A stretch of DNA of 6,487 nucleotides from Acidobacteriota bacterium. GTDB taxonomy: Bacteria; Acidobacteriota; UBA890. The position numbers and the translations under genes were made by a program. Shown here in pieces: positions 5,352 through 6,487 of the stretch (position 1 is the stretch's first letter; every line of letters begins with the position of its first letter). The stretch covers positions 1 to 6,487 of the forward strand of contig JADFNY010000217.1 in NCBI GenBank assembly GCA_022563115.1. Reading direction: 5' to 3'. Below the pieces are notes generated by a model. It had not been told where the DNA came from. It searched no databases and saw only the letters and a program-made list of their open reading frames with translations.

Positions 5352-5571
5352 AGAGTTCGACAAGAAGTTCGACGACGGCGAGGACATCTCCGAATTCCTC
5401 GACCTCGCCAAGGCCCGCCGGCCGGGTCTGGAGCAAAAGCGCGTGAACGTCGATTTCCCGGTGTGGATGATCCAGGCCCTCGACCGGGAGGCCACCCGAA
5501 TCGGCATTCCCCGACAATCCCTCATCAAGATGCTGATCGCCCGGCACCTCGAAGAGTCGGGGGCCGCATGA
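5341..5571 (+). CDS. brnA: BrnA-family ribbon-helix-helix antitoxin
   Basis: A 76-residue protein encoded directly after, and overlapping by 11 bp, the BrnT toxin gene, the standard toxin-first brnTA order. The acidic N-terminal part (1-30) is followed by a ribbon-helix-helix fold: strand RVNVDFP (34-40), helix 41-53, turn IGIPRQ (54-59) and helix 60-72. The pattern KRVNVDFPVWMIQALDREA with IPRQSLIKMLIARHL is typical of BrnA/CopG-like antitoxins. These bind the toxin and, as a complex, repress the operon promoter. The ATG at 5341 is preceded by GAGGA at 5325-5329, which is a little distant, so translation may be coupled to brnT. The protein looks intact, unlike the 5' end of its partner. Confidence 0.87.
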   Translation: MKAEEFDKKFDDGEDISEFLDLAKARRPGLEQKRVNVDFPVWMIQALDREATRIGIPRQSLIKMLIARHLEESGAA

Positions 5572-5804
5572 CTGGCGGCCGCTGGGCGGGAGGCTACCGC
5601 GGTCGCCAGGGAATAATCGTCGCCACCCTTCGGCGGTACAACCAACATCTTTGAATTCAGGCGGTCTCCGGCCCCGAACTCCTGGCGGTAGTTTTCCTCG
5701 AAGGGTTGTCACCCGATTGGCAAAGCTGTTCGTCTGTATGGGTGACACGGTAGCCGACGCAAAGAAGCGGGATCACCACGAGGGCGGTCATTACCCGAAG
5801 GCAG

Positions 5805-6311
5805 GTGGAGTTGCCGGACGCTGACGAGGTAATAGCCGTGCTGTTTCGCGAGCATGCGCGTTCCCTCGTCCGGATGGCGCGCCTTTTCGCTGATGACCGA
5901 GATCGTTTTCTCAATGTTCCCCCGGTTCGCCTGCCCGAGCCGGATGGCACCATCGAGAAACCTGAGGCGCTTCTGAACGAACTCTCGGCCCTGTTGGATC
6001 GGCAACAACAGGTGGATCAGGCGGGCGAATTGGTTGCCCGATACATGTTCAATGGTGGCGATCCCGAGCAGCTGTTGGCGTTGTTGGGCAGATTGCTGCT
6101 ACGCGAAGACCGCGACTTTCACACGATTCAGATGGTTGAGGCGGCCTTCCGGCAGTACGCCCTGCTGGGCGAGACACCGGCAAGCGTGCACGTCTTGGTG
6201 GCTGCGGCGCGGTACATGGCTGCACATGCGCAAACGGTGCGAGCGCAGGGGCAGACCTATCAGATCGCCGACCGTCTCTACCGCGGAGACCATCTGTTTG
6301 AGGCGCCGTAG
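5805..6311 (+). CDS. Hypothetical helical protein, possibly truncated or chimeric
   Basis: A 168-residue protein that I do not recognise with certainty. GTG at 5805 is the first usable start after an in-frame TAG at 5751; its ribosome binding site is poor (GAAGG close by). It is predicted to be almost wholly alpha-helical, with no signal peptide or TM segment. Residues 7-33 (DEVIAVLFREHARSLVRMARLF and on) superficially resemble region 2 of ECF sigma factors, but the DNA-binding parts are missing. Residues 36-168 (NVPPVRLP, GGDPEQLLALLGRLLLRED, FHTIQMVEAAFRQY, LVAAARYMAAHA, ADRLYRGDHLF) look like a well-conserved domain I associate, from memory only, with the C-terminal part of larger proteins. 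A truncated gene is therefore possible. Strand choice rests on the coding-like composition. It stands alone, with no operon partner in the window. Confidence 0.6.
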   Translation: MELPDADEVIAVLFREHARSLVRMARLFADDRDRFLNVPPVRLPEPDGTIEKPEALLNELSALLDRQQQVDQAGELVARYMFNGGDPEQLLALLGRLLLREDRDFHTIQMVEAAFRQYALLGETPASVHVLVAAARYMAAHAQTVRAQGQTYQIADRLYRGDHLFEAP

Positions 6312-6389
6312 CAAGGCGAACCAGCGGTTGCCGACGGGGCGGTAACTGAATAACCGACACCTGCCCCTCCTGGCCCACCCTTCTCGCCT

Positions 6390-6414
6390 GGCTCGAGAGC
6401 GACCGCTCTCAGCC
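6390..6414. other. Bulged hairpin downstream of the hypothetical gene
   Basis: GGCT-C-GAGAGC (6390-6400) can pair with GCTCTC-AGCC (6405-6414), giving ten pairs with one bulged C and a GACC loop. It lies 79 bp after the stop at 6311. There is no clear T-run behind it, so an intrinsic terminator is doubtful; it may be a transcript boundary of another kind. Confidence 0.3.
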
Positions 6415-6416
6415 CG

Positions 6417-6445
6417 TTGTCCCTTCATCCCTCCTTCGCTAGAAT
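6417..6445 (+). promoter_or_regulatory. Candidate sigma-70-type promoter reading out of the window
   Basis: TTGTCC (6417-6422, four of six matches) and TAGAAT (6440-6445, five of six) are separated by 17 bp on the + strand. A GGGAAG at 6475-6480 and the last bases AT at 6486-6487 would fit a ribosome binding site and the beginning of an ATG just cut by the window edge. The remaining sequence of 6312-6487 shows no gene. Confidence 0.4.
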
Positions 6446-6487
6446 CCAGACTCGTTACTCCTAGTTTTCAACCCGGGAAGCCCTCAT

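Noticed and set aside
5568..5654. Small ORF of 28 residues overlapping the brnA stop as ATGA
   Set aside because: Too short and Gly/Arg-rich, with no family pattern; the overlap alone is not enough.
5738..5824. 28-residue ORF before the hypothetical gene
   Set aside because: No clear ribosome binding site, overlaps the start of the next gene, and resembles no known leader peptide.
5657..6008. Minus-strand frames of 98-99 residues opposite the start of the hypothetical gene
   Set aside because: One contains a hydrophobic stretch, but both are low-quality and overlap the more coding-like + strand gene; I cannot support either.
3613..6445. Short direct repeat TCGCTAG at 3614-3620 and 6435-6441 as possible insertion-site duplication
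   Set aside because: Seven bases over nearly 3 kb is readily explained by chance, and no panE sequence follows the right copy.

Overview
The window is GC-rich bacterial DNA, densely packed with genes and with C/G-ending codons. A secreted zinc metallopeptidase, amino-acid catabolic enzymes and a type II toxin-antitoxin pair suggest a free-living, probably Gram-negative bacterium. An Acidobacteriota-like or proteobacterial source is possible, but the sequence does not settle the phylum. No tRNA, rRNA, CRISPR array, transposase or integrase was seen.

Positions 1-3514 look like ordinary chromosome, all on the + strand. They hold the last 40 residues of an ornithine cyclodeaminase/mu-crystallin family protein, a complete PLP-dependent threonine/serine dehydratase-type enzyme (180-1166), a 164-bp gap with potential RNA hairpins, and a 727-residue M16 metallopeptidase (1331-3514). 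The peptidase is unusual. A signal peptide and a 3 x 12-residue Pro/Glu repeat precede one M16 catalytic unit, which is followed by three membrane segments and a C-terminal PH-like domain predicted to face the cytoplasm. The cyclodeaminase/dehydratase pairing resembles the eutC-eutB arrangement of ectoine degradation, but no other gene of that pathway is visible.

At 3511 a panE-like gene starts with an ATGA overlap on the peptidase stop. It keeps only its Rossmann dinucleotide-binding N-terminus and breaks off near 3620. From there the window looks like accessory, mosaic DNA. A minus-strand operon (4900 to 3617) encodes an ArsR-type repressor, an SRPBCC/AHSA1 protein overlapping it by 4 bp, and a second SRPBCC/AHSA1 protein 31 bp further on. 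Its promoter is well formed (TTGACA, 18-bp spacer, TATATT). A 9-2-9 inverted repeat runs from the -10 box through the arsR start codon, so the repressor probably controls its own operon, and its mRNA is probably leaderless.

Diverging from it is a BrnT/BrnA toxin-antitoxin pair (about 5091-5571, + strand). The two genes overlap by 11 bp, and the toxin gene has no recognisable start codon where homology begins. Positions 5572-5804 hold nothing I can support. An unrecognised helical protein lies at 5805-6311. The last 176 bases hold a bulged hairpin and a candidate promoter reading out of the window, with no gene.

The strongest candidates for something undescribed are the peptidase-membrane-PH fusion and the compact arsR control region.
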